A DNA stretch of 64,000 bases from Ricinus communis (lineage: Eukaryota > Streptophyta > Magnoliopsida > Malpighiales > Euphorbiaceae): assembly GCF_019578655.1 (NCBI RefSeq), contig NC_063264.1, positions 24,389,688-24,453,687 on the forward strand, given 5' to 3'. A model generated the notes under the pieces. The model was not told the origin of the DNA. It saw only the letters and a program-made list of their open reading frames with translations, and did no database searches. Below are positions 50,134 through 62,253 of this stretch, one piece after another. Position 1 is the stretch's first letter, and each line of letters opens with the position of its first letter. Made by a program: the position numbers and the translations under genes.

Positions 50134-50806
50134 ACAAAAAGAAATGGGTTCCTTGAAGGAAGAAGCCATCAACTTAAATTTAGGGTTGAGAGGTTATACT
50201 TATTATTAGTCACCTGCTTTTGTGTTTTGTAAATTAGTATTATTAATTTAATTATAAATTTTTTTATTTAAAATATATAATTTTATTAATAATTTAATAA
50301 ATGATAATTGACATAGTCAAAATAAAATATTTTTCTATTCTAATACAACTAAAATTTTTAAATTATTATTTTATTGAAGTGCTAAAACTGTTGTTCCTAA
50401 ATTTAACAGTGATGTTAAAATTGCAAAAACGCTCAAAGTTGTGATTTCAATTTGCAATTAGGCCATTATAATTTTCCTATTTATTTATACTTCCATTGTG
50501 TAAGCATCAATTTCTACATAAAGGGGCAGTAGCAACTCCAACATTGTAAGGGAAATCTTCATTTCATTCATGAACATGTGTTCTTGTTACTGAGGGAAAG
50601 GCTGCCTCATTCAGGCAATACCAATGGCAAGCATTTTCCCTTCAATTTCCACCAGGAAAGAGCTATTCCATTATTCAGGCTTGAATATAAGAGTGAGCAT
50701 TAGAAAAACCACAAGGGAACCACACAGGTGAAATTATGTACTTCCAGGAAAAGGAAGCTTTAGCAAACAATGGAGAATTACACTGTCTTGGGAGGATTTG
50801 TCAGCT

Positions 50807-53800
50807 TCACGACAGACCAATGACCTTACCAGTGGCAGTGTCGACATCAATGTCATAAAAGTAAGGCCTTGTCGGAAGCCCCGGCATGGTGCTCATTGTC
50901 CCAACTAAACGATAAATAAAACCAGCCCCGATGCTTGCCCTCACATCCCTAATTGGTAAAATAAATGCAGAAGGAGCTCCTTTCTCAGCTGCATTGTGTG
51001 AAAATGAATACTGGGTCTTAGCCATGCAGATTGGTAGACCAGAGAACCCCTGTCGGCTGTACATCTCAATCTGCTTCTTAGCCTACACAGATGAAAAGGG
51101 AAATCATGTTAAAGAAATAGATCCCAACTGACGCAGAACTTATTAAAAAATTACCTAGGGCCTAAGAGCATAAAACAAACTTGGATTTTGATTAAACAGC
51201 AAAGTTAATAGAGTTTCAGACTTTCAGTAAATGTATTCCATCAATTAACTGCCATTACATTTAACTGGAAACAAATGTCCATCACATTCTTGTTTTTCAG
51301 GCAAACAGAATGACATGTCAGACATAATTCCAAACATGTTTAGCACGAGTACTGCTGCACACAGTGAACAGATGCAGTTTCTCATTTGCCCCGTGTTATA
51401 CACTAATTTAGCACCAATTACTGCAAAGAATGTTTAAAGTGAGGTTTCTTGCTGCCCGAAAGGAAGATAAATGTAGTTTCCAAGTATTTCTACTCACATT
51501 CAACAGCAGGTGATTGTTGAAATACATAAGAGAAAGAAGTTCATGATGACATATGTTGTTTGAAATTTGATGCAATTTAAAACTTAAGATTCAAACTGAA
51601 GCAACCATGGGGATTTAGGATTCCCTTTTGTAAAGTCAATAAAAGGAGAGTGATGCCCGATTCAACCAGATGAAAGCACAGAAGATCTAACTATATTTCT
51701 AAGCAATGAACTCCTACCTGCCAATAAAAATCACTTCAGCAAGGGTACAAATAAGAAGAAGTGGAAAACTTTTCATACTTCCAATTTTACTAGCTTTATT
51801 TTGTGCTAGTGATTGTGTGCAAGTGCATGTAAACAAATTAGCATTTCATTAGATTTCCAATTCATTCAATATGGTCAATGCTTCAACTCATTTTCAGATC
51901 AGCAACTAACAAGTTATTTTGAAACCGAAACAACATCCAATGAATATTTGTATTTGGAATAAGGTTCAATTTGGTCCTCGAGCTCTGCAATCAAGCTCAT
52001 TTTGGTCCTTTTTCCTTTACAACCAGTTTATCCCCTGAGCTTTTAAAATAGGTCTAGTTTGAGTGAGTTACACATGCTATATAGTGTAATTTAGCCACAA
52101 AACTTCGGACGCGGACTAAATTTGGTAACAAACTTTTCGCGTGGGATCAATCTGACCCTGATTAAAGATAACTTAATTATAATTTTCTAATTAAATTTAT
52201 GTATTAAGTTTTTCTTATGTATTTTAGATTTGATTAGTTTGTTGAGCAAATAAAGAAGTTGGTGGTGGTATGCGTTTTGGTGCTAATGGTGGCAATGATT
52301 TTAGTTTTGAAATTGCATTCATTCTCTTATAGGTGATGGATGATTTAATCAACTGGCGGTGGTAACAGTGCGGAGGCTGATAAAGAGACAATGATAGTAG
52401 TGTTGTATAGTAAATTCACATCTATGCTCTTGTGATAAAGTAGTGATTGTTTGATTTCGAAGGTTTCGGTAGTGGTGGAGAGTTGCTGGCGGCGGCAGTA
52501 GGGGGATATTTTAATAGTTTAATTGACTGTTGGTAATTTTAAAAATTAATATTTATTATTGTTAATTAAATTTTAAAAACATAATATAGTTCAATTTAGC
52601 CTCCTAACTTCCCATTTGGGCTCAACTTGGCCCCCAACATATGCTAAGGGATACATTTGGCTTCTCTCATAAACAACCAAATTGAACCTATTTAGAAAGT
52701 TAAGGGGTAGTTGTAAAGGAGAGAAAAGGCTAAATTGAGCTTAAATACAATGTTCAAAGGCCAAATTGAACCTTATTCCTTTGCATTTTCTATCCACAAG
52801 GATTGAGTATGCTTTGGTTCCATTTCATTTCTTGTATTAAACTCGAGAAATTTCACAATAGTGAATAATTTGTTAAATTAAGTACTAAGCTAAAAGTCCA
52901 ACCATAAAGGGAAAGTGTCAGCATGAAAATATCAATTTTTGGGAGAAGGTACGAATGTGAATTCAAAGAGTCAACTCTGAAAAAATTAAGTAAAAGCTTT
53001 TACCTGCTCTGAGTACTCAACAGCAGTAGCATCATATGACCTTGCTATTGCCTCAATTTTCTCTTCAATGCTAATGTCCAAAGGATATAAGAACTTCAAC
53101 GGCTGTGTCACATTCTCACATGCTCTTTGAACTGCAATTCCTAGATCCACCTGAATATGATGACAGTTAGTTGGCCAATGAAAAAAAAGTTAAAAGCCAA
53201 TCCCAGAGATATCAACTTATTTGTCTACCATAACTGCAACCGGAGCAGCAGAACCTCAGGATGCAGGTTCGTAATATGCGAAAAGTGGCCTTAGTCTCAG
53301 TCTTGAATATCTAAGAGTTTATACAACACCTTGCCTACATTTAAAAGAAGGAATGATAATTAAATTTATCTTCATTTCTCTAGAATCTATTCGAGATCTA
53401 TCCAAGGACTGAACACCTTACCCGCATTTATTCCGTTTCATCTATCCTAAAATTTTATTTTTTCCATTTCCATTTTCCTATCGTGGTAAGAAAGTTGGCA
53501 TCAAATCAAGATCAGATGTCGTGTAACAACTAATTTGTTCTTCTAAACTGACTGCTCCCTTCCCACCATGGGCATGATGTGTGCAGACAACAGCATCAAA
53601 TGCCCCAGCTGCCAATGCTGCATTTTTAACTGCATTAAGTTCTGCTTCAGAATCAGTTGAGAACATGTTCACAGCAACAACGACATTTACACTGTAAGCT
53701 TTGGTCTTTGAAATATGCCTAGCCAGATTTACACAACCAGCTTCAACCAAAGCCACATTCTCAGTTGTATAGGCACGGTCAAGAGGCTTCCCAGCAACTA

Positions 53801-56009
53801 CTTCTGGCCCACCTCCATGCATTTTCAGGGCCCTAGTTGTTGCAACGATAATAGCACACTGAGGCACTAAACCACTGTATCGGCACTTTATATTCATAAA
53901 CTTTTCGGTTCCAATGTCAGCACCAAAGCCTGCTTCTGTGACCACAAAGCCACCAGGTCCGACCAGTTTCAATGCAATCTTATCAGCAACAATAGAAGAA
54001 TTTCCATGAGCAATGTTTGTAAAAGGACCGGCATGAACAAGAACACGGGCTCCTTCCAGGGTCTGCATTAAAGTAGGATTAATTGCATCCTTAATTAGTA
54101 CAGTCAAAGCACCTTCAAGACCAAGATCATCAGCTGTTATTGGATCACCAGCCTTGCTATTTCCAATCACCATTTTTCCAAGCCTCTCTCTCATATCAGA
54201 AAGAGATGTTGCAGGGCCAAAACTGCCATTATCTCACTTGCAACGGAAATGTCAAATCCTGTTTCTCTCACCATCCCCTTTTCTTCAGGACCTTGGCCAA
54301 TGGTGATCTTCCTCAAGAACCTGTCATTGACATCCATCACTCTCCTCCATGTAATTGAATCCGGGTCAATATCAAGCCTTGCAAATTTCTTGACTTCTTG
54401 TGCTATAAGGTCCTCTGGTTTGGTCTTAGATATACCAAGTTTCTTCAGACGCCTAAACATTATGTCTAAAACTTCTTCTCCCTTCTTTATTCGGAGGGCA
54501 TAGTCGGTTCAAAAGAGCCTTATCTGATTGTGTAGACTCATGAAAAATCCGGGTATCAATAGCAGCTGCTAGTAGATTATTTGCAGCTGTTATAGCATGA
54601 ATATCTCCTGTTAGGTGAAGTTTGAAATCATCCATTGGAATCACTTGACTCTAACCACCACCTGCTGCACCTCCTTTAATTCCAAATGTTGACCCTTGTG
54701 ATGGCTGACGAAGGCAGGTGACAACCTAACATCACAAACAGAGAGAATTTCTCTTAGACTAGTTCCAACTTTGTATAACAAAAGCTAGCAAATCTTTGTG
54801 TTAGAACATCATAATATATGTATCCTTGCAACTCTCACAAAGGGAGTAAACCATTTATACCAAATACGCAAAGAAAATACAGAAAGCAACTGCCAACTGT
54901 AAACAAAGTTCCATGTATCTAAACCAGCTTAACATGCTTATCTAGAAAAGAAACCAAGCACAAAAAAGTACATTGAAGAAGTGTGGACTATTATACCTTT
55001 AGTTATGTAACTAACTAAATACAGTCAATGCATCTGATGAGAAAATGATGTATTTATTCATTACAGATCTAGGAAGCAAATTTTACAGATTTCGTAATTG
55101 ACAGAATGAGTATTTAAGGTCGGTAGTTTTTTTAAGGTCGGTAATTCTAGAAACCAAAAGAGGTAATGTAATAATATTAAGCAAGATAACCTAATCAAAT
55201 GGAAGAAAACCAAATATCTTACTCGGATGAAAAATTTGATCAGCATTTCAAAATTAAAGTGAAATAATAGGAGAAGAATCACTTTAATTAAGATCAATTC
55301 TCCTGAAGAATGTAAAAATTTGTAGGCTCGTCAAGACCTACTATGAAGTCATCTATCTTCACAAATAGAACAACCATGGACTTCTACTTACATCAAGCAA
55401 GACTTCATAATGATACTTGATTATGGCCAATTATAGATATATGGAATCACACAAAATGACTGGAAGTAATGCCATAAAACAGTCAATAATTATTAAAACT
55501 GTAAAGCTCAATATCAAATTAAGATCTATTTAACAAACAAACGAGCTACCTTTTTATCAAGAAAAGCACCCAAAGCTTGACAAAGCCCAACTGTAGTAGT
55601 AGACTTGCCTTCCCCAAGTGGTGTAGGTGTAATCCCTCCAACAACCACATAGTACCCATCTGCTGTTCCTTCAAGCTCATCAAGAACAGACAATAATACC
55701 TACACAAGACAATTTAAAAATAAAAAGAACTCTACAAAAGAGTCCACATTTAACTGAATATTCTTGTCTTTATCATCCATAACTGAATCTAAAAAGGCAA
55801 CCAATCAAAAGAAAGAAAGAGATTAGATGGTAAAAAGGAATCACCTTGGCCTTGTATTTGCCAAAAAGATCATAATGGTTAGGACTGAGATTAAGTTCAT
55901 TAGCGATTTGAGATATATGAAAAGGCTCAACTGAGTTAGCAATGTCTATATCTGCTGGTACTGGTGACACCACTTCCAGCTTCCTCACTGTCCTTGATTA
56001 TGAACTCAT
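50807..56009 (-). pseudogene. THFS: Formate--tetrahydrofolate ligase, duplicated and disabled copy
   Basis: Exons at the places expected from copy A: 55845-56009, 55550-55699, 53553-54725, 53004-53150 and 50807-51082, with all splice sites kept, so it arose by DNA duplication and not retroposition. Lesions against copy A are: codon 4 TCA to TAA (55998-56000); codon 130 TAT to TAG (54651-54653) within the conserved GGGYSQ; a 2-bp deletion at about 54465-54467 that shifts the frame in the RSFSDIMF region; and a 1-bp deletion near 54211 in LALTTSL. Exon 3 is therefore 1173 nt, not 1176. Exons 2, 4 and 5 stay open, with replacements such as G to D (exon 4, SYGAS region) and P to R (exon 5, GFIYP). 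Part of the upstream region is also missing. It cannot make the enzyme; any transcript would be a nonsense-decay target or a noncoding RNA. Confidence 0.95.
51956..52779. mobile_element. Mutator-like TIR element in THFS intron 4, copy B
   Basis: Counterpart of 33135-33972, with the same inverted ends and the same 9-bp flanks (tttgtattt and tttgcattt). The insertion therefore predates the segmental duplication. It is slightly shorter (824 bp) through small deletions. Confidence 0.8.
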
Positions 56010-57094
56010 TTTTTTTCTTTTAATTTTCCGGGTTTTTGTAGATACTTTTTATGGGTTTTTGGATTTTATTTCAGTTCTCCAAAAACTTCATAATCTTTGT
56101 ACAGAGAATTGTGGGCACTTTCTTATCTAAGCACAAGCAGTGGCAACTAGGAATTGGAAATGAAAGTGATAAAGTCACAGACACAATCCGAAAGCAGTGA
56201 CCTAATAATTGTTTAAAGCACAATTATTGGTTTGATGCGTGGGCTCCATTTAATATCAAGGGAATTTTGAAAATTCAAAAAAATAAAAAAGAAAGAAGTG
56301 AAAAAATAAAAATCGAGAAAACATATAAATTATGTAATAATAATAAATTAAATGTAATAATATTTTTGATATGTAATATTTTAAAAAAAATTAAATATTT
56401 TTTATTATTTAATATTTTTAATTTTCTAAGGCAAATATTATTTTAGATTATCTATTAATTAATTTTTAGTATTATATTAAATATAATTGATATATTTTTA
56501 TTATACAATTAAAAAACTATTAACTAAAATAATATAAAAAATATTATTTCTTAGATCTAGAATTACAAAATTATATTATTAGTTTATATAATATTAAAAA
56601 CATAATTATAACAAAATTTTAGAAAAAAATTACTATTTAATTAAAAAGTAACTTTTTAATTAATAAATTATTAGAATAGCCATACACATTATCTTAAATT
56701 TTATATCAGAAATAAATATACACATCAAAATAAAAATCTTTAAAATAGTGACACATATCAAAAAATTATATTTTAAGATTTAACTTATATATATAATAGA
56801 ATTATTCGTATAATACTTTTAAAAATAAGAATTTATAGACTAAATATCATCTTATTATAGTTAAACAACTAAAATTAATATTTAAACAATTTATGTTTAT
56901 CTTTTATCTATATATGATTTTAGTTTGTGGCAAAATATAATATCTAGTTTTTTTAATAATTTAAATACTATTAGTCGTTTACTCGTATATATCCGATTGT
57001 TATTATTGTATTAATTATAAAATTTAAATTTATAAATAAAATACAATAAAATTTTTAAAATTTAATAAATATATAATATTTTAAAAATAATAGC
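56010..57094. other. Upstream DNA of the THFS pseudogene, AT-rich
   Basis: Aligns with 37245-38684 of copy A but jumps from ccatttaata directly to tcaagggaattttg, lacking about 150 bp. No gene was seen. Confidence 0.55.
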
Positions 57095-58717
57095 AAATCA
57101 AATACTTTTAGATCTTTTTATCAAATTTTTAAAATTTTATTAATGTAATAATATAGAAATTATTTAAGAAATTATTAATTGATTTAGTATTATATAAATA
57201 AATACTATCAACTGTATTGATATTTCTATTTTCTGGATTAAAAATATATAAAATTAAAAAATTAATTTATTAGTAATTTAATATAGAAATATAATGAATA
57301 TATGTTTATTATGATATAATTTAATGAAAAACTGATTATTAATTAATATAGTATTTAAATATAATTAATATATTTTTTGGTATTATAATTATTATTTAAT
57401 TAGAAAAGGAACTTACTAATCAATAAATTAATTATAAAATTATAAAATTACATAAATTTAGATCTTATGTGTCAAAATAAATACACATGTCAAAAAAATT
57501 ATATTTGAAATTAATATATATATATATATATATATATATTAGAGATCTCACATCACTAAGAGTAAATATCTAACTAACCAAATAACTAATTTTAGTCATT
57601 TTAGACTAAAGTCTAATTCTATCAGTTAGACTTTACACTCACTAATTCATTTTACTTCCTATTTTAATTCAAATTTCTAATATGGTATCAAAGCAAATTT
57701 AGTCCGGTTTTTAATTTTCCAACTTCTTGTTTGGATGTCCAATCCCAGCAGCCCTATACGGTACTGCAATTACATTTCAATTAAATTTTAAGTTTCAAGA
57801 TGAGTGTTAAAGATCCCACATCACTAAAACCATAAGAAAGACAAACAATTTATTATATAAAAATCTAACTAACTAAATGTTAGCTCTAGTCATTTTGATA
57901 TTGGTTTAAACTAAACTCAATTTTATTAGTTGAACTCTACACCGGTTCATTCATTTAACTCCCTATTTTAATCAGATTATTTCAAATTTTTAACAATATC
58001 ATATTGACACAAATATTAATAACACATCCTAAATATCTAATTAGAGAAAAAATCTCAGCCACCTTTTTTTCTTTTAATTTTTTTAATCTTCTATCAAAGT
58101 TTTATATTTTGGTATGCTATCGATTACTTTAAAATCGACGATAATCTCTTCTTTTCTTATATTATATTGTATTAAATAGTTTTAATAAATAAATATTAAT
58201 ATTTTTATTTGAAGAGTTTTATAGTTCTCCATTATGGGATTGAGTTTTCATTTTATTAGAGCTTTATAGTCCTCTAATATGGAGTATTTAGTTTTCTCTC
58301 CATAGAAATGGTGTAGATAAAGAAAAAGTTGAATCCAACATTTACATAATTGGATTCATCGGAAGATACCTATAAAGTCAATATGTGATTTTAATTCTAT
58401 CGAGTTGAGCATTCTTTCTGCAAAATTATAATTTGTTGCTTCACCAACACAAATGATGATTATCAATAATATATTTTTTATATATATATTTCTTGATGTT
58501 TAATATCTATTTTGAAGTTTTATATCAAGATGTACTTATTAATTCTCAATAATAAATATCCATATTTCTTATAAACTAAAATAATATTATGGTAATATAC
58601 CGAATTTATTAACAGAAACCATGTATCTTTATTTCTAAGAAAAAATACAAATAAAAGATTATCTTTAAATCACACCATACGGCACACTTTGTTATATTTT
58701 TTTCTAAAATTTAATAA
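57095..58717. repeat. Single copy of the tandem unit in block B
   Basis: Matches 40568-42222 more closely than 38685-40567. The DNA just left of it (ttaataaatatataatattt) matches the junction between units 1 and 2 of copy A, suggesting that unit 1 was lost here by recombination. Confidence 0.8.
57537..57995 (+). mobile_element. TRIM retrotransposon, copy 3
   Basis: LTRs 57537-57682 and 57805-57995, primer-binding site tggtatcaaagc at 57683-57694. The left LTR has a ~25-bp internal loss compared with copy 2. It is present because of the block duplication, not a new insertion. Confidence 0.82.
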
Positions 58718-58822
58718 TAATCATAAAAGATGTAAAAGACAAGAAGGAGCAAAAATGGTTTAAAAAGAAGTAAAAATAATAAATCATAGGAAAATGAACA
58801 GGAAACGCAAGATAGAAAAGTG

Positions 58823-58827
58823 AAAAA
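58823..58827 (-). terminator. RNA polymerase III terminator of tRNA-Ala(TGC)
   Basis: Five T on the minus strand just after the tRNA gene, as in the other copy. Confidence 0.75.
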
Positions 58828-58830
58828 CTG

Positions 58831-58903
58831 TGGAGATGCGGGGTATCGATCCCCGTACCTCTCGCATGCAAAGCGAGCGCTCTACCATCTGAGCTACATC
58901 CCC
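58831..58903 (-). tRNA. tRNA-Ala, anticodon TGC (one-base variant of the AGC copy)
   Basis: Same 73-base gene as 42335-42407, identical by eye except for one base at plus position 58870, which changes the anticodon from AGC to TGC (loop TTTGCAT). The G3:U70 pair, all stems, the internal A and B box regions and the T5 terminator are unchanged, so it should still be transcribed and charged with alanine. UGC would read GCA and GCG, not GCU/GCC. Whether it is expressed is unknown; the neighbouring THFS copy in the same block is dead. Confidence 0.95.
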
Positions 58904-59626
58904 AGATTGCTAGCCTTTATACTGTTTGAAAAATAAATCTTCTTTTTAAATATAAAGTTTTTAAATTATTTGAAATTGTTGTTCATTGAGATAAAGACAT
59001 ATTTACTCTTAAGGTTATTTTACAATGGAGTTATTAATATTATTATTATTATTATTCTTACAATAAAAGGTGTTCTTGTTAAGGAAAATTAGTATTTTTG
59101 CTTGCCTAGCTCCTCCATTTTTCCCTTTTGGGTATTCTCCATTTTAGCCTTTTGGTTTATCATTCTTAGCACAATAAATTGTTTATATATGTATGTTACT
59201 TAAGAATCTTCATTTGAATACCTTTGCAAGTGTTATTATTAATTATTGGTAATTAAATTTTAAAATAAGTATTTGTATTAAATTTTATAGATTGTTATTT
59301 TTAATCCCTTCAAAGCTATATTAAAATAATAAGTCCCTTTTAACATTCATTATTATATTATCAGTAGTTTGTTTAATTATTTTAAACTAAATAATCATAA
59401 TAAATTAAAGTTTTATAATTGATTCAATAAAAACTTTCACTAGAAATTTGAAGGCCTTTTGCTTTAAAATTATTGAGAGAAGTAATGATTATTTGTAATT
59501 AAATTCAATTGTTATATATATATGATATAAGTAAGGTTTTGACAATTTTAAAGGCTTTAACTAATCCATGAGTTTGTAATTACTTTCTTGTATTTTGTAA
59601 AGAGCAAGTTGAATTATGATTGTTTA

Positions 59627-60240
59627 CACTACAAAAAAATAAAAATAATATTGAGACAAATATTAGAGACAAACATGATCCCTCACTATTTAATCACGGA
59701 CTTGCAAGACTATCGACGAATCGTGAACTGAAATTTTTATTTCCAAATGGCGACAACTTATCGATGGAAGGGCAACAGGGAGTTGACAACGGATTTACTC
59801 CGTCACTATACCATAAGTAATTTTGGCACTAAGAATTAGTGTCGATACTAACGACTAGTTATTGGCGAACTTGCGTGCGAGTTTTATGATGGAACATAAG
59901 ATTCATCGCTATAGTTGGCGGTATCTAAGCACCAAATATGCAATCCATTTAGCGACAGCAGGATCCGTCGCTAATAGCAATAAATTGTAAATTTGCCGCC
60001 AATAGCGATGGACTTTCCATCTCTAAAGTGCTTGCAGCTAAACGCCAGTGCTATTGTTTTAATGAGCTTTTAGGGATAGATTGACATCCGTGCTAATGTG
60101 CATGTAAATAACGATAATATGTTTTTTAATTTTTATGACATTGACCAATGAATTGGAGTCCGTCACAAAAGTCTTTATTGAAACGGTAGGAAGAAGTACT
60201 GTTTAATTTAAAACTTAGCAACGGATAGGGTCCATCTCTA
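59627..60240 (+). mobile_element. CACTA-type transposon terminus (partial)
   Basis: Begins CACTACAAAAAAAT at 59627, the classic terminal sequence of plant CACTA elements. It is followed by subterminal motifs of the kind tccgtcgctaa and agcgatgg in both orientations (about 59960-60020, 60215-60235). The opposite terminus (ending gtagtg) was not found, so the right limit is arbitrary and the element is probably truncated. The 66-codon frame at 59620-59820 is not a credible gene. Confidence 0.55.
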
Positions 60241-60363
60241 ATTTGTAAGATTAGAACAAAGCGTTTTTATCTTTTTTCTTTCTTATTCTCAAAACCTAAA
60301 GAAACATCTCCCATTTTTTTCTTTTATCTGTTGCAAACCCATTTTGCTCCTCTCATTCTCTAA

Positions 60364-60370
<7 letters not shown>

Positions 60371-60396
<26 letters not shown>
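60371..60396. repeat. CT microsatellite
   Basis: About 13 CT repeats within a pyrimidine-rich stretch. Confidence 0.9.
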
Positions 60397-60400
<4 letters not shown>

Positions 60401-60405
60401 TTAAT

Positions 60406-60645
60406 GGATGATTTCTTTACTTTCATATATGCATTAGTTTCATATATTATTATTGGTTGACCATCATATCAGTTTAGTAGTAATATTTATTATGAAAATC
60501 TTTAGATTAAAAATATTAGAACCATCATTTTTATTTTAATCTATGTTAGTATAAAAAATCTAAGCTGTATTATTAGCTTGAATGACTTAGAAAAAAATAC
60601 GCATTATCATCTCATTTGTTAGATTTGGACTTAAGGGTAAAAAAT
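60406..60645 (+). repeat. LTR fragment related to the decayed Gypsy-like LTR at 25.1 kb
   Basis: Aligns by eye with about 25107-25345 (shared blocks: gatgatttcttta/tcttcatat, ggttgaccatcatatca, tctcatt-gttagat, ttaagggaattactaa-like end). No other part of that element is present here. Confidence 0.7.
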
Positions 60646-60946
60646 TACTAAATTCTTTCTAATAAAGCATGCAAGAATAATTAACATAAATGATATTATA
60701 AAAATTAATTAATACTAAAATGATTTAAAGACTTTTAAGAAAAATAAAAAGGATAAATTAGGGAGATAAGTTTGAACTTCAGGTATGCAGTTATGTTAAA
60801 ATTTTTGAGAGAGTATTTTGTCATCCATAAGAGTACTGCTCGATACGCTCTAAATTAAATCTAAATACGTGGACCAAAATAAATATCTAACTTTTATTAA
60901 TTTTTTTTTAAGAAAATAGCTATATTTTCTTTCTTAAAACTAGCAA

Positions 60947-61775
60947 TTCCAATGTCAAATGCCTTAGTGGAAGATTCAATTATAAAAGAAAATATGGATA
61001 TACAAGATTGGTGGATTTGGAGGATGACATGATGGATAAATATAAGAAAATATCAAGTCCAAGCTTGGCCAAGCCTTGCATAATTATTTGGAATTTTTTT
61101 TGTGCTTATTCAAGCTACAACACACTTTAGGCTTAAAAAGGAAAGGAAAAAATAAATTTTCTTCAAGAGAAAACAAGGGAAATGAAGCTTAAGAGGAAAC
61201 CACGCTAGACGCCTCTTATGTATGTGTTAAATCTAATTGGTACCATTTTTTTAAAGAAGAAGCTAATGGAAAACCGCAAATCTCATAGTTTAGAAAATAA
61301 TTGATTGATTGATTAGCCGATTTCTTTTTATTAAAGATTGCCTAATCAATCAAGTAGCTTATTTTGTCATATAGAAAACTCTTATTTAGCATCTAATTTA
61401 GTTAATCTCTATTTAGTTTTTTTCATGTATGTAAATAGAAAATTAGAGTAATGTCTTTGTCTATTTAAATCATATTTAACTAAATGACACAAACTAATGA
61501 ATGAATGATAATTTTGATTTAAACATATTTGTGAGATTTATTCTTGTTTGGTTCTTTGAAAGAATCTCGAACTTATAAAGAACCTATTCTTTAGAGTTCA
61601 ACATCGACTTATCACTCACCTTCTACCTTTCTTGAGTATGGCATCAACTTTTATTCTTATACCAAAGTTCGAGATACAAGTTATCTTTGGATCAAGATTC
61701 ATTACGAATTAAATTTGGCTTTCTTGGGAATCTTATTCCAATTTCATGTGTTGGGTCTACCAAGGTTCACATCAT
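60947..61775 (+). repeat. LTR-like direct repeat, left copy
   Basis: 829 bp, repeated as 62254-63083. It ends ggttcacatcatt and is followed at once by ttgatatcagagct (61776-61789), an iMet-type primer-binding site, so it acts as a 5' LTR. Confidence 0.75.
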
Positions 61776-61789
61776 TTGATATCAGAGCT

Positions 61790-62253
61790 AAGTCTCTAAA
61801 TCTAATCTATCTATCTTTACTTTATTATTGAAACAAAAAAAAAAAGCTAAAATAAGATGTTCCAAAGCTTGGAGTTTTACTTCAATGAAGTTTAAAAATA
61901 GCTTGAAAGAATGGAGAAAAATTTAATAAGCTAGATAGGAGTCTTGGTCGAATCAAGAGGAATTCTAGAAGACAACAATAACACTATTGTAAAGTACAAA
62001 AATATGAATGTGTGGAGACATTGCAAGAAATATATGATAGGTTATAAAGGAAGCAACAACAAGAAGTTGCTAAAGAGCAAAAACACGAAGATCTTAAAGT
62101 GCCCACATGTGATGAACAAGTTTCCAATAATGATAACCTCGCCTATATTGCTATCATGAATCATGATGTTGATATTGTGAATGATAAAGTTGATATTGTG
62201 ACTCTAGCAAAGATGTTAAATCTAAGATTGAGTCAATTATTGAGCCTCCATCA
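61790..62253 (+). other. Interior of a short LTR element
   Basis: About 460 bp between the two repeats. It is open in two overlapping frames (61944-62159 and 62099-62311) that resemble no protein I know; a gag remnant is possible. Too short for pol, so the element is non-autonomous or heavily deleted. Confidence 0.5.

Larger units (their letters stand above)
50134..59312. repeat. Segmental duplication, copy B (9.18 kb)
   Basis: Aligns in the same orientation with 31253-42816. It contains the THFS pseudogene, the Mutator-like element, one TRIM and tRNA-Ala(TGC). It lacks tandem unit 1 and about 150 bp upstream of THFS found in copy A. The edges are sharp: left flank gagagagagt against copy A tttagtttgc; right flank aaagctata against copy A gtcacagac. 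Confidence 0.92.
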
